A stretch of DNA of 64,000 bases, taken from Opitutia bacterium ISCC 52 (GTDB taxonomy: Bacteria > Verrucomicrobiota > Verrucomicrobiia > Opitutales > UBA2995). The stretch spans positions 868,001 to 932,000 of the forward strand of contig CP076040.1 of assembly GCA_014529675.2 (NCBI GenBank). Reading direction: 5' to 3'. The position numbers and the translations under genes are program-made. Positions 8,459 to 16,487 of this stretch are shown here, piece after piece. The notes beneath the pieces are model-generated. The model did no database searches. It saw nothing but the letters and a program-made list of their open reading frames with translations, and had not been told where the DNA came from. Position 1 is the first letter of the stretch. Every line of letters starts with the position of its first letter.

Positions 8459-9016
8459 ATGGAAGAAGTGATTGTGAATGGCATGCCGGAATCTTTGCGC
8501 CGGTATATCGTTGAAGACTGCTCCATTCCGGCTGCTTCCTTCAGAATTTTGCCAGGGGAGGAATTACCCGAGCCTGCCAAGCAGCTGATGTTTCATGATG
8601 AGGACATGACTTCAACACTGGCCCGCTTTTACGAGAGTGATATTTATATCGATAAGATTCAGAGTATCGAGCGTGGCGATGTATACCTTCGCGAAGTATT
8701 TCTTCGGACTAAAAAAGCGGATACGGTCGTCGAGTACGGCGTTATTGCGATAGTTTTGGACAGCTTCGATCAGGAGCATCGTGAAGAGATTGAGGCCGAC
8801 CAAGAACCCTTTGGAGGACTTTTGCATAAGTTCAATGTCGAATTTCAGAGCGCTCCGGTTTGCTTTTTTGCCATCTCTGCTGAATATTTGGCATTTACTC
8901 CTTTCAAAGATTTGGAAGGACATACCTTTTATGGAAGGTTTAACCAGCCTTCCAAATCCAATGGACAGACTCTTGCTTGGATCATGAAAATCCTGCCAGA
9001 GGAGAACGACATTTAA
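8459..9016 (+). CDS. Chorismate-lyase-like protein (UbiC/DUF98 superfamily)
   Basis: A 185-residue soluble protein. Residues 46-56 (HDEDMTSTLAR), YLREVFL at 76-82 and EPFGGLL at 116-122 follow the layout of chorismate pyruvate-lyases: an xLT/STL segment, WLREILL carrying UbiC Arg76, and TPLG. Arg78 would match UbiC Arg76. The end (FYGRFN...NGQTLAWIMKILP) aligns with the UbiC tail, but UbiC's catalytic Glu155 appears to be replaced by Met or Lys. The assignment is from remembered family sequences. If active it would release pyruvate from chorismate to give a hydroxybenzoate, a fitting substrate for the ligases and halogenase-like enzyme beside it. It may instead only bind an aromatic compound. 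Confidence 0.65.
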   Translation: MEEVIVNGMPESLRRYIVEDCSIPAASFRILPGEELPEPAKQLMFHDEDMTSTLARFYESDIYIDKIQSIERGDVYLREVFLRTKKADTVVEYGVIAIVLDSFDQEHREEIEADQEPFGGLLHKFNVEFQSAPVCFFAISAEYLAFTPFKDLEGHTFYGRFNQPSKSNGQTLAWIMKILPEENDI

Positions 9017-9041
9017 TTTTCCCCAATAACCATTTCTCAAA

Positions 9042-10316
9042 ATGACTTACCAAAAGAAATATGACGCCGTCATCGTCGGAGGCGGTCCAGCTGGGTCGAC
9101 TGCCGGAGCCTTATTAGCCGAGAAGGGCTGGGATGTACTCATTCTGGAGAAGGATAAATTTCCACGCTACCATGTGGGAGAGTCGCTGATGCCCTTCTGC
9201 TATTTTACCTTCGAACGACTGGGGGTAGTGGATAAAATCAAGGAGATGGCCTGGACGGAAAAGCATAGCGTCCAGTTTGTGGGCCGAAACGGTAAGGTTT
9301 CTACACCCTTTTATTTCTTTCAGCATTACGACCACCCTTCGTCGACTACCTGGCAGGTCAAACGAGCCGATTTCGACCTGATGCTCCTGGACAATGCTCG
9401 CGAAAAGAGAGCCACCGTACTTGAAGAAACAGCAGTGACCGAGTTCATCAAGGACGACTCTGGCGCGATTGTAGGCGTGAAAGCTGAGTCTAAAGGAGGA
9501 GAGGCGTTAGAGTTTAATGCTCGAGTGGTACTGGATGGTTCGGGGCGAGACGCCTTGTATTTGAGAAAGACCAGTTCGCGAAAGCGTGATCCAGAGCTGA
9601 ACAAGATTGCCATCTGGACATTATTCAAAGGTGCCAAACGGGATCCAGGCCTGGACGAGGGTTCCACCACCGTTGCTTACCTGGATGGTAAGGGCTGGTT
9701 CTGGAATATTCCTATGGCCGACGATATTGTGAGCTCCGGCATTGTTGCTGAGCGGGATTACCTATATCGAGATACACGTGACCCAAAAGAAATTTACGAG
9801 CGCGAGATCAAAAACAACCCATGGATCGAAGATCACCTGGCCTCAGGAGAGCAATTTGGTGAGTATTGGGTGACGGGTGAATACTCCTACCGTGGGGAGC
9901 ATTGTGCGACCGATGGCTGTGTGCTGATTGGTGATGCCTTTGCGTTTTTGGATCCTGTCTTTTCATCCGGGGTATTTCTCGCACTCAAATCGGCTGAGCT
10001 GGCTGCCGACGCTACCGACATCGCCTTGAAGAAAGACGGCCCCATCATGGCTACCGACTACGAAGCTTATGGAGACACGCTTTGCTCATCCATTGAGGTT
10101 ATGCGTCAGGTGGTATATGCTTTCTACGATGAGAGATTTAGTTTTGCCGACCTGATCAAAGCCAATATGCATCTGCGAGGCGCACTAACCGATTGCTTAA
10201 TTGGTGATCTGGTTGACCGCGATTACGGAGATTTACTGGAGGCGATGAAAGATTTTGCAAAATTGCCCGAACCTTTATCTCATGGTCGGGCAAATTTAAA
10301 GCCTACCGCCCCGTGA
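9042..10316 (+). CDS. FAD-dependent halogenase-like oxidoreductase
   Basis: A 424-residue flavoprotein with the Rossmann motif GGGPAG (13-18), GESLMP (46-51), and GDAFAFLDPVFSSGV near 297, the layout shared by geranylgeranyl reductase-like and halogenase enzymes. WFWNIP (219-224) matches the WxWxIP signature of flavin-dependent halogenases exactly. Lys74, in WTEKHSVQF, sits where phenol/pyrrole halogenases carry the lysine that handles hypochlorous acid. Halogenation or oxidation of an aromatic product is therefore plausible, but many PVC proteins annotated as halogenases have unproven activity. It lies 25 bases after the chorismate-lyase-like gene. Confidence 0.8.
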   Translation: MTYQKKYDAVIVGGGPAGSTAGALLAEKGWDVLILEKDKFPRYHVGESLMPFCYFTFERLGVVDKIKEMAWTEKHSVQFVGRNGKVSTPFYFFQHYDHPSSTTWQVKRADFDLMLLDNAREKRATVLEETAVTEFIKDDSGAIVGVKAESKGGEALEFNARVVLDGSGRDALYLRKTSSRKRDPELNKIAIWTLFKGAKRDPGLDEGSTTVAYLDGKGWFWNIPMADDIVSSGIVAERDYLYRDTRDPKEIYEREIKNNPWIEDHLASGEQFGEYWVTGEYSYRGEHCATDGCVLIGDAFAFLDPVFSSGVFLALKSAELAADATDIALKKDGPIMATDYEAYGDTLCSSIEVMRQVVYAFYDERFSFADLIKANMHLRGALTDCLIGDLVDRDYGDLLEAMKDFAKLPEPLSHGRANLKPTAP

Positions 10317-10350
10317 GTTCTTTCGCGGGTAATCTCATCTTATTCTACCC

Positions 10351-11649
10351 GTGAAACTTACTTTTCTGACACCCGGTACCGGAAGCTACTACTGCGGTGC
10401 CTGCATGCGAGACAATGCCTTAGCTATTGAGCTGCATAAGGCAGGTGAAGATGTGGCGATCCTTCCCATGTATTTGCCTCTCATGCTTGATGAAGAGCCG
10501 CTGGAAAGCCTGAAAGAGACCCCGATCTTCTTTGGGGGGATCAATATGTATCTGCAGCAGAAGCTGGCTTTGTTTCGGAAAACCCCCGCCTTTATCGATC
10601 GTTTGTTGAATCGAACAGGGCTTTTGCGTTGGGCTGCCCGCCATAGCCATATGACCTCGGCGCGGGAGCATGGAAAGATGTGCCTTGAGATGCTGGAGAT
10701 TGAAGAAAGTGGATTCCGCAAGGAATTCGAGAAACTCCTGGTATGGCTGGAAGAAATCGGAAAACCGGAGGTGGTTTGCTTATCAACTGCCCTCCAGGCT
10801 GGCTTGGCCGATGAGATCAAGAAACGACTGAACGTACCGATCATTCTCTTTTTCCAAGGAGAAGACTCCTTTCTCGACGGACTTCCTGAACCTTACCGTA
10901 GTGATTGCTGGAAACGAATGGGGGAGCGACTGGCATCAGCCGATATGTTGGTGTCTCCGAGTCGGTTCTACTCTCGTTATATGGAAGAACGTCTTGGGCT
11001 TTCAGAAAGTACGATTGAGGTGATGCATAACGGCATTAAGATGGAAGGCTATGAGCTCGCTGCGCAGTCCCCAGAGTATCCGACGATTGGATACCTCGCG
11101 CGCATGTGTCGCGAAAAAGGATTAGAGGTTCTGGTGGATGGGTTTATTCGTCTGCGAAAAACGATCGGGCGAGAGGGTGTGCGCTTAAGAATCGCCGGTG
11201 CAATGACGGCGGGCGACTTGCCCTTAGTCAAGGAACTGAAGGCTCGAATCCATAAGGAAGGATTGGATGAGGATGTTGATTGGCTTCCGAATCTTTCTCG
11301 GGAGGAAAAGATATCTTTCTTGCAGTCACTTTCATTGTTTTCAGTTCCCGTCACTTATCCAGAAGCCTTTGGATTGTATGTGCTCGAAGCCATTGCTTGC
11401 GGGGTCCCAGTTGTGCAACCCGAAATGGCATCCTTTCCTGAGATCATGGAATCAACCGGTGGAGGCACCTGTATTCCTCAAAATAATCCGAAGGATTTTG
11501 CGGAAGCCTGGGATTCCTTGTTGAAGGATCCTGAGCGCTTGGAAACGATGCGAAAACAAGGGCGTCAGAAAGTGGAAGAACATTTTTCGTCGCCCAAAAT
11601 GAGTAAACAATTTCTCCAGCTCACCCGAGCTTACCAACCCACCGACTGA
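10351..11649 (+). CDS. GT4-type glycosyltransferase
   Basis: A 432-residue GT-B fold glycosyltransferase starting at a GTG. The N-terminal acceptor domain begins LTFLTPGTGSYYCGACMRDN. The C-terminal donor domain holds the EAFGLYVLEA motif (the E-x7-E of family 4) followed by CGVPVV. Such enzymes transfer a sugar from a nucleotide donor with retention. Within this operon it may glycosylate the small molecule made by its neighbours, though a lipid or cell-surface acceptor is possible. It ends 7 bases before the thioesterase gene. Confidence 0.88.
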   Translation: MKLTFLTPGTGSYYCGACMRDNALAIELHKAGEDVAILPMYLPLMLDEEPLESLKETPIFFGGINMYLQQKLALFRKTPAFIDRLLNRTGLLRWAARHSHMTSAREHGKMCLEMLEIEESGFRKEFEKLLVWLEEIGKPEVVCLSTALQAGLADEIKKRLNVPIILFFQGEDSFLDGLPEPYRSDCWKRMGERLASADMLVSPSRFYSRYMEERLGLSESTIEVMHNGIKMEGYELAAQSPEYPTIGYLARMCREKGLEVLVDGFIRLRKTIGREGVRLRIAGAMTAGDLPLVKELKARIHKEGLDEDVDWLPNLSREEKISFLQSLSLFSVPVTYPEAFGLYVLEAIACGVPVVQPEMASFPEIMESTGGGTCIPQNNPKDFAEAWDSLLKDPERLETMRKQGRQKVEEHFSSPKMSKQFLQLTRAYQPTD

Positions 11650-11656
11650 TTCACTG

Positions 11657-12091
11657 ATGGATATCCCGGACTCCTTTCAATTCTCACATCAACGCCGTGT
11701 TGAGTTTTCGGATACAGACTTGGCTGGTATTGTTCATTTTGCTAACTTTCTGCGCTATGTTGAGTCCGCTGAACATGCCTTTTGGCGGCATCTGGGTCGC
11801 AGTGTCCACATCTCGTCAGACGAAGGACAACATGGTTGGCCTCGATTGAATATTTCCTGCGATTTCTTTAAGCCCGCTCGCTTCGAGGATCTTCTGGATA
11901 TTCGGCTTAATATTGCTGAAGTCAGAAATACGACGATCCGCTACGCCTTTCATATTTTTAATTCGGAGTCTGAGGCGCTGGTCGCTTCCGGCCAAGTGAC
12001 GATTATCCATGTGGCACTCGACTCCAATTCAGGACGTATGCAGAAAGCCTCGATTTCGGACGAATTGCGAGCGTTACTAGCCGGTCTGTAG
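11657..12091 (+). CDS. Hot-dog fold acyl-CoA thioesterase (YbgC/4HBT family)
   Basis: This 144-residue hot-dog protein contains FSDTDLAGIVHFANFLRY, the active-site helix of the YbgC/4-hydroxybenzoyl-CoA thioesterase family, with the catalytic aspartate in DTD (19-21). Length is typical (about 135-150). It would hydrolyse a thioester, releasing the free acid or editing the intermediate made by an adenylating ligase. As the last gene of the operon next to a chorismate-lyase-like gene, an aroyl thioester is an attractive but unproven substrate. A 409-base repeat-rich gap follows. Confidence 0.88.
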   Translation: MDIPDSFQFSHQRRVEFSDTDLAGIVHFANFLRYVESAEHAFWRHLGRSVHISSDEGQHGWPRLNISCDFFKPARFEDLLDIRLNIAEVRNTTIRYAFHIFNSESEALVASGQVTIIHVALDSNSGRMQKASISDELRALLAGL

Positions 12092-12178
12092 GCTGTACGC
12101 CATAGCCTTGTACATAAATATGCGAAGCGTGGTAGCTTTTGCGATTTTCATTATAATCTAGGGTATTCCTAGCTTAAC

Positions 12179-12251
12179 TGTAGGAGAGGAGCTTGCTCCC
12201 GATTTAATATAACGAGGGCTAATCGATTCGGGAGCAAGCTCCTCTCCTACA
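12179..12251. repeat. REP-like palindrome, GTAGGAG family, two arms
   Basis: The two 24-base arms start TGTAGGAGAGGAGCTTGCTC and are inverted copies separated by about 21 bases. Each arm is itself a small hairpin (GAGC/GCTC). The same arm occurs at 33081. It resembles a BIME, a pair of REP elements with a GTAG head. It lies between the operon end and the oxidoreductase gene. Confidence 0.8.
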
Positions 12252-12310
12252 TGGAATTGCGCTACTCAAAACTCAACCTCTGAGGAACTTTTTCCATGGA
12301 CGATCTTTTG

Positions 12311-12377
12311 AACAGAAGCTAACAAAGAGAACGAAGATTCGATTTTTCTCTCTTTGTTTCCTTCGTTGCCTCCTGTT
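12311..12377. repeat. Inverted repeat (AACAGAAG...CTCCTGTT)
   Basis: The left arm AACAGAAGCTAACAAAGAGA continues to 12336, and the right arm (12352-12377) is an imperfect reverse complement of it, about 20 of 26 bases alike. It has no coding potential and could be a small mobile or structural repeat. Only one copy was seen in the window. Confidence 0.6.
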
Positions 12378-12398
12378 AAATACCACTTCTTACGAGTA

Positions 12399-12422
12399 TC
12401 GCGGCGTAAAGCCGCTCCTACA
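12399..12422 (-). repeat. Single REP-like unit, GTAGGAGCGGC type
   Basis: On the minus strand it reads TGTAGGAGCGGCTTTACGCC followed by GCGA, with a GCGGC/GCCGC stem. The identical 24-base unit occurs on the plus strand at 45632-45655. It is the same GTAGGAGC class as REP elements of other bacteria that are moved by RAYT transposases. Confidence 0.75.
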
Positions 12423-12500
12423 GTTCTTTAAATGAAAAGTTGGACAGCCTGTGGCTTTGCTTCTACGGTGGATTTTTAATATATCTTAGCTTAAGATCCT

Positions 12501-13808
12501 ATGAATACTAAGTTATCCCGTAGAAACTTTATTAAAGCATCCTCTGCCTTTGCTGGCATTTCCATACTTCCGAGCGGTGTCTGGGCGGCTTCGCCAAACT
12601 CCAAGCTCCAGATTGCCCAGGTAGGCGTCTGGAATCGTGGACGAGGCAATCTCGAATCGTTACTCCGCCTGCCTAACATCGAGATGGTGGGCCTCTGTGA
12701 TGTGGATTCTAACTATTTAGACAGCGCATCAGAGCTGGCACCGGATGCGAAGAAGTTTACCGACTACCGGGAGATGTTCGATAAGCTGGATTCAGATATC
12801 GATGCGGTTTTGGTTGCCACACCCGATCACATGCATTCGCCCGTCTCTATGGCTGCGATGGAGAGAGGGAAGCATGTTTACTGTGAAAAGCCTTTGGCCC
12901 ACAATGTGGTTGAAAATCGCCGACTCCGGGAAGTTTCCGAAGAAAAGGGACTGGTAACCCAGTTGGGTATTCAGGTGAGCTCCAGCATTGGGCAACGCAT
13001 GACCGTAGAGTACATTCGCTCCGGGCTGATCGGAAAAGTGAGCGAGGTGCATGTGTGGTCGAATAAGAAATGGGGCCGCGACGAAGCAGCTATTCCTCTT
13101 GGAGAAAATCCGATTCCTGAGGGCTTGGATTGGAACCTATGGTTGGGAGTTGCTGATGAAAGACGCTTTCTCAGTTCCTACTATCATCCTGGCCAGTGGA
13201 GAAAGCTCCTTGATTTCGGAACGGGTACACTCGGTGACATGGGCGTACATATTTTTGATACCCCGTATCGGGCAATCAAGTTAACGGATCCAGTATCTGC
13301 AAAAGCAACCTGCAGAGCCCCCAATAGTTTCGCTCACCCCGCCAGTAATCGAGTCGAGTATGTATTTGGATCCACCCAATACACCACCAAGCAATTGAAA
13401 TGGACCTGGTATGATGGCGATTATGCACCGCCGGTAATTCCAGAATTTGAACTTCCGGAAAATTACACCATGCCCAGCCAGGGATGTGTTTACATGGGTG
13501 AGAAGGGAAATTTGATGATGCCTCACATGAGTGGGCCGCGCACTTATCCACAGGAATTGATTCGCAGTGTTCCGAAACCACAGCTCGATCCCATTGATCA
13601 CCACGGCGAATGGGTGGATGCCTGCTTAGGAAATGGCAAAACTCGTTCCCCATTTACTTATGGAGGTCCGCTCACTGAAACGCTCCAACTCGGTGTGGTC
13701 GCCAGCAAGTATCCTGAGAAAACTTTAAAATGGAACGCCAAGGCGATGAAGATCACAAATCTCGCGAAAGCGAATCAGTATGTAGATCGTGAATACCGTG
13801 TGTTTTAA
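12501..13808 (+). CDS. Tat-exported Gfo/Idh/MocA oxidoreductase
   Basis: A 435-residue protein with a twin-arginine leader (SRRNFIKASS, residues 6-15) ending near ADH-type Ala30. It then has a Rossmann domain (VGVWNRGRGN at 41-50) and the family's CEKP motif at 128-131, which holds the catalytic lysine 130. Gfo/Idh/MocA enzymes oxidise or reduce sugar hydroxyls with tightly held NAD(P). The Tat leader implies folding with cofactor before export. It sits 4 bases before a double DUF1080 protein, so a 3-keto-sugar route is likely: the oxidoreductase makes or removes the 3-keto group and DUF1080 cleaves the keto-glycoside. The exact substrate is unknown. Confidence 0.88.
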   Translation: MNTKLSRRNFIKASSAFAGISILPSGVWAASPNSKLQIAQVGVWNRGRGNLESLLRLPNIEMVGLCDVDSNYLDSASELAPDAKKFTDYREMFDKLDSDIDAVLVATPDHMHSPVSMAAMERGKHVYCEKPLAHNVVENRRLREVSEEKGLVTQLGIQVSSSIGQRMTVEYIRSGLIGKVSEVHVWSNKKWGRDEAAIPLGENPIPEGLDWNLWLGVADERRFLSSYYHPGQWRKLLDFGTGTLGDMGVHIFDTPYRAIKLTDPVSAKATCRAPNSFAHPASNRVEYVFGSTQYTTKQLKWTWYDGDYAPPVIPEFELPENYTMPSQGCVYMGEKGNLMMPHMSGPRTYPQELIRSVPKPQLDPIDHHGEWVDACLGNGKTRSPFTYGGPLTETLQLGVVASKYPEKTLKWNAKAMKITNLAKANQYVDREYRVF

Positions 13809-13812
13809 TTAG

Positions 13813-15099
13813 ATGATTAATAGAATACTTCTTTTAGCTGGATCCCTGTTTGCCACTTCAACTCTTTGCGCGGTTGATCTTCCTGAAGGGTTCGAAGCCC
13901 TGTTTAATGGACGTAACCTGGGTGGATGGCATGGTGACAATCCTCATCAAACCCGAAAGGCTGAGAACCGTATGGTTGCCACCGAGGCGTCTCAGGTGGA
14001 CTTTCACAAACACTGGACGGTGGAAAATGGAGAGTTGGTCAATGATGGGCATGGTCCTTATGCGACGACCGATAAAGCCTATGGTGACATAGAACTCTTG
14101 CTGGAATATAAGACGGTCGCCAAGGCGGATAGTGGCATCTACCTGCGAGGCTCACCTCAGGTTCAGATTTGGGACACCACTAAAGAGGGTGGTAAATGGG
14201 ATCGCGATGCGGATAAAGGTTCAGGTGGCCTCTTTAACAATCCGAAAGGAGCTCCAGGCCAGAACCCCTTGGTCCATGCCGACAAACCTTTTGGGGAGTG
14301 GAACCAAGTAAAGATCCGTCAATTGGGAAGCCGGACCTGGGTGTGGCTGAATGGTAAGCTGGTGGTCGATAACGCCATCATGCACGGCTACTACGACAAA
14401 GAAAAACCGTTGCCTGCCAGGGGTCCGATTCACTTACAGACTCACGGTGGAGAAATTCGATGGCGGAACCTCTTTGTGCGTGAGATCGGCGATATGGAAT
14501 CGAACAAACTATTGAGGGCAGGAGAGAAGAAGGCTGGCTTTTACTCCTTGGTTAAAAATGGGACACTCGATGGATGGTCTGGAGATACCAGTGGCAAGGA
14601 GGTCAAGGGTGATACGATTCACTGGCGAGATGGTGGCCATTTCTACACGACCAAGGAGTATGGGGACTTTACCTTTCGTTTCGAATTTACGATGGAACCA
14701 GAAGGCAACAATGGACTTTCGATTCGTTATCCGGGTGAGGGAAATCCTGCCTATGATGGCATGACTGAACTTCAAATCCTTGATCACGACGACAAACGCT
14801 ATGCAAAGATAGATCCGCGCCAGGCTCACGGTAGTGCCTACGGAATGATCGCAGCTCATCGCGGCTACTTTCGTCCCTACGGCGAATGGAATTACCAAGA
14901 AGTCACCGTCAAAGGTTCTCACATCAAAGTGGAGCTGAACGGCACCGTGATTCTCGATGGCGACCTGGCCGATGTGACTGAGTATATGGCAGACAAAGCA
15001 CACCCCGGTAAATTGCTCAAGAAAGGGCACCTCGGCTTTGCCGGTCATGGGAGTGAGCACTATTTCCAGTTTCGAGCTTTGTCGGTTAAGGAGCTGTAG
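13813..15099 (+). CDS. Tandem DUF1080 protein (3-keto-disaccharide hydrolase family)
   Basis: A 428-residue secreted protein (signal peptide about 1-19, ending TLCA) with two DUF1080/PF06439 concanavalin-like domains. The first (about 22-222) contains ALFNGRNLGGWHG and GIYLRGSPQVQIWD. The second (about 240-428) contains SLVKNGTLDGWSGD and GLSIRYPG...ELQILDHDD. Members cleave 3-keto-glycosides or bind glycans. Duplication within one chain is less usual than a single domain. The gene is 4 bases after the Tat oxidoreductase and shares its strand. Confidence 0.88.
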   Translation: MINRILLLAGSLFATSTLCAVDLPEGFEALFNGRNLGGWHGDNPHQTRKAENRMVATEASQVDFHKHWTVENGELVNDGHGPYATTDKAYGDIELLLEYKTVAKADSGIYLRGSPQVQIWDTTKEGGKWDRDADKGSGGLFNNPKGAPGQNPLVHADKPFGEWNQVKIRQLGSRTWVWLNGKLVVDNAIMHGYYDKEKPLPARGPIHLQTHGGEIRWRNLFVREIGDMESNKLLRAGEKKAGFYSLVKNGTLDGWSGDTSGKEVKGDTIHWRDGGHFYTTKEYGDFTFRFEFTMEPEGNNGLSIRYPGEGNPAYDGMTELQILDHDDKRYAKIDPRQAHGSAYGMIAAHRGYFRPYGEWNYQEVTVKGSHIKVELNGTVILDGDLADVTEYMADKAHPGKLLKKGHLGFAGHGSEHYFQFRALSVKEL

Positions 15100-15152
15100 C
15101 CAGTTGTAAGTATTTCTTAGGGGGTTCGACTAAGCGGGAAAAGAATCCCGCA

Positions 15153-15761
15153 ATGAACAAGAACTTCACTCAACTTGCTTTCACGCCGACAGTTAAGAAG
15201 ATCCAAGAGAATTTGGGATCACGTAAGAACTACGAGCAAATGGAGCAATCCGGCGATCGTTACATCCTGAACGCGCAAGAGAAGCCGTTCATCGAATCCC
15301 GGGTCGATTATTTTATGTCGACGGTCGGAGAGAATGGTTGGCCCTATATGCAACACCGGGGTGGTCCCAAAGGGTTTCTTAAAGTGCTTTCTTATGACAC
15401 TCTGGGCTTTGCAGATTTTAAAGGAAATCGGCAATACATCAGCACGGGAAATATATCCGACAACGGAAAGGCCATGCTCTTCCTGATTGATTACCCGACC
15501 AAACAACGCGTCAAGATCTGGGTGGAAGCGACTTATCTTCCAAATGAAGAGGCAGGGGACTACCTGGATCAGTTAGTGCCTGAAGGTATGGAAAATCAGG
15601 TGGTCAGTATCTTCCTTTTGAAAATACAGGCCTACGATTGGAATTGTCCCAAATATATCACTCAGCGATTTACCGCGGACGAATTTGTGAACTACGTGCT
15701 GCCGCAGAATCCAGAGTTGCTTAATACCTTACGGGATCCATCCGAGGAGATGCCGTCATGA
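15153..15761 (+). CDS. Pyridoxamine 5'-phosphate oxidase-family FMN protein
   Basis: This 202-residue protein has the split-barrel pattern of PNPOx-like flavoproteins: VDYFMSTVGENGWPYMQHRGGP (50-71), then LGFADFKGNRQYIS and the barrel strand RVKIWVEAT. Such proteins bind FMN or a related flavin and act as oxidases or reductases; PhzG in phenazine synthesis is one example. It could act on the pathway's aromatic product or in flavin-linked redox generally. No vitamin B6 genes are nearby, so a housekeeping PdxH role is unlikely. It starts the second run of plus-strand genes. Confidence 0.8.
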   Translation: MNKNFTQLAFTPTVKKIQENLGSRKNYEQMEQSGDRYILNAQEKPFIESRVDYFMSTVGENGWPYMQHRGGPKGFLKVLSYDTLGFADFKGNRQYISTGNISDNGKAMLFLIDYPTKQRVKIWVEATYLPNEEAGDYLDQLVPEGMENQVVSIFLLKIQAYDWNCPKYITQRFTADEFVNYVLPQNPELLNTLRDPSEEMPS

Positions 15762-15956
15762 CTGCTCTGATTCTGAAACTACGAACGTTTCAGCAACGGT
15801 TGGTTGGGTTGAGAAGGCGTCAATTTGCCAAGCTCGGTTCAAACTGTCGATGGTATCAGTGTAAGGCGAAGAACTTGTTAGGCCTCTGAACTGAAGGACT
15901 GGTTTCTGGTAGATTTTCCCTTTGATCTTATGGGAATAGCCTTCAACCTTCGTTTT

Positions 15957-16481
15957 ATGAATTGGTTCTATTTTGCACTTATCACCGTGTTCTCCTGGGG
16001 ACTCTACGGAATCTTCCTGCACAGTGGTCAAATTGCTATGGGCGATCCGGAAATGGGTCGTTACAAAGCATTTTTAGTCGTTGGTATCGCCTACTTTATT
16101 GTGGCGGTCATTGCTCCGTTTCTCGTGTTGAAGCTAAACGGTGGCGACCTGACTTTTACCTCCAAAGGCTTTTGGATTTCTTTGATAGCCGGTATTCTCG
16201 GTGCTGTGGGCGCCTTTGCCGTTTTGTTGGCCTTTGGTGCCAAAGGATCACCTGCCGCGGTCATGTCCATTATCTTCGCTGGTGCCCCTATTGTGAATGC
16301 CACGGTTGCCATCGCTATGCATCCTCCAAAGGGTGGGGTCACTGCGGTTCCCTGGCAGTTTGTTGCCGGAATTTTAATGGCTGCCTGTGGGGCGTATATG
16401 GTTGTTAAGTTTAAGCCAAACCCAGCTCCCAAGGTTGCCGCCGCGCCCGTCACACAAGTCGCATCTGCTGATTCTGATTAG
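15957..16481 (+). CDS. Small DMT/EamA-like membrane protein
   Basis: From the ATG at 15957 this is a 174-residue protein of five hydrophobic segments with a Pro/Ala-rich tail. An in-frame ATG at 15930 exists, but MNWFYFALITVFSWGLYGIF is a more natural start and the intervening nine residues add nothing. The pattern (GIFLHSGQ near residue 20, repeated Gly/Ala helices) resembles one half of a drug/metabolite transporter. A half-size unit would need to dimerise. It ends 6 bases before the ligase gene, so it could carry that ligase's substrate or product. No substrate can be inferred. Confidence 0.7.
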   Translation: MNWFYFALITVFSWGLYGIFLHSGQIAMGDPEMGRYKAFLVVGIAYFIVAVIAPFLVLKLNGGDLTFTSKGFWISLIAGILGAVGAFAVLLAFGAKGSPAAVMSIIFAGAPIVNATVAIAMHPPKGGVTAVPWQFVAGILMAACGAYMVVKFKPNPAPKVAAAPVTQVASADSD

Positions 16482-16487
16482 AGTAAA

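Larger units (their letters stand above)
12092..12500. other. Gene-free gap made largely of repeats
   Basis: No credible gene is visible. The gap holds the paired REP-like element at 12179-12251, an inverted repeat at 12311-12377 and a single REP-like unit at 12399-12422. No clear rho-independent terminator with a T-run was seen, although the palindrome at 12179 could act as one. The promoter for the next gene should lie in the last 80 bases, but I see no convincing -35/-10 pair. Confidence 0.7.

Noticed and set aside
12179-12251. CRISPR array or attachment site
   Set aside because: Only two inverted arms, no regularly spaced direct repeats, no spacers, no cas genes and no integrase or tRNA nearby.
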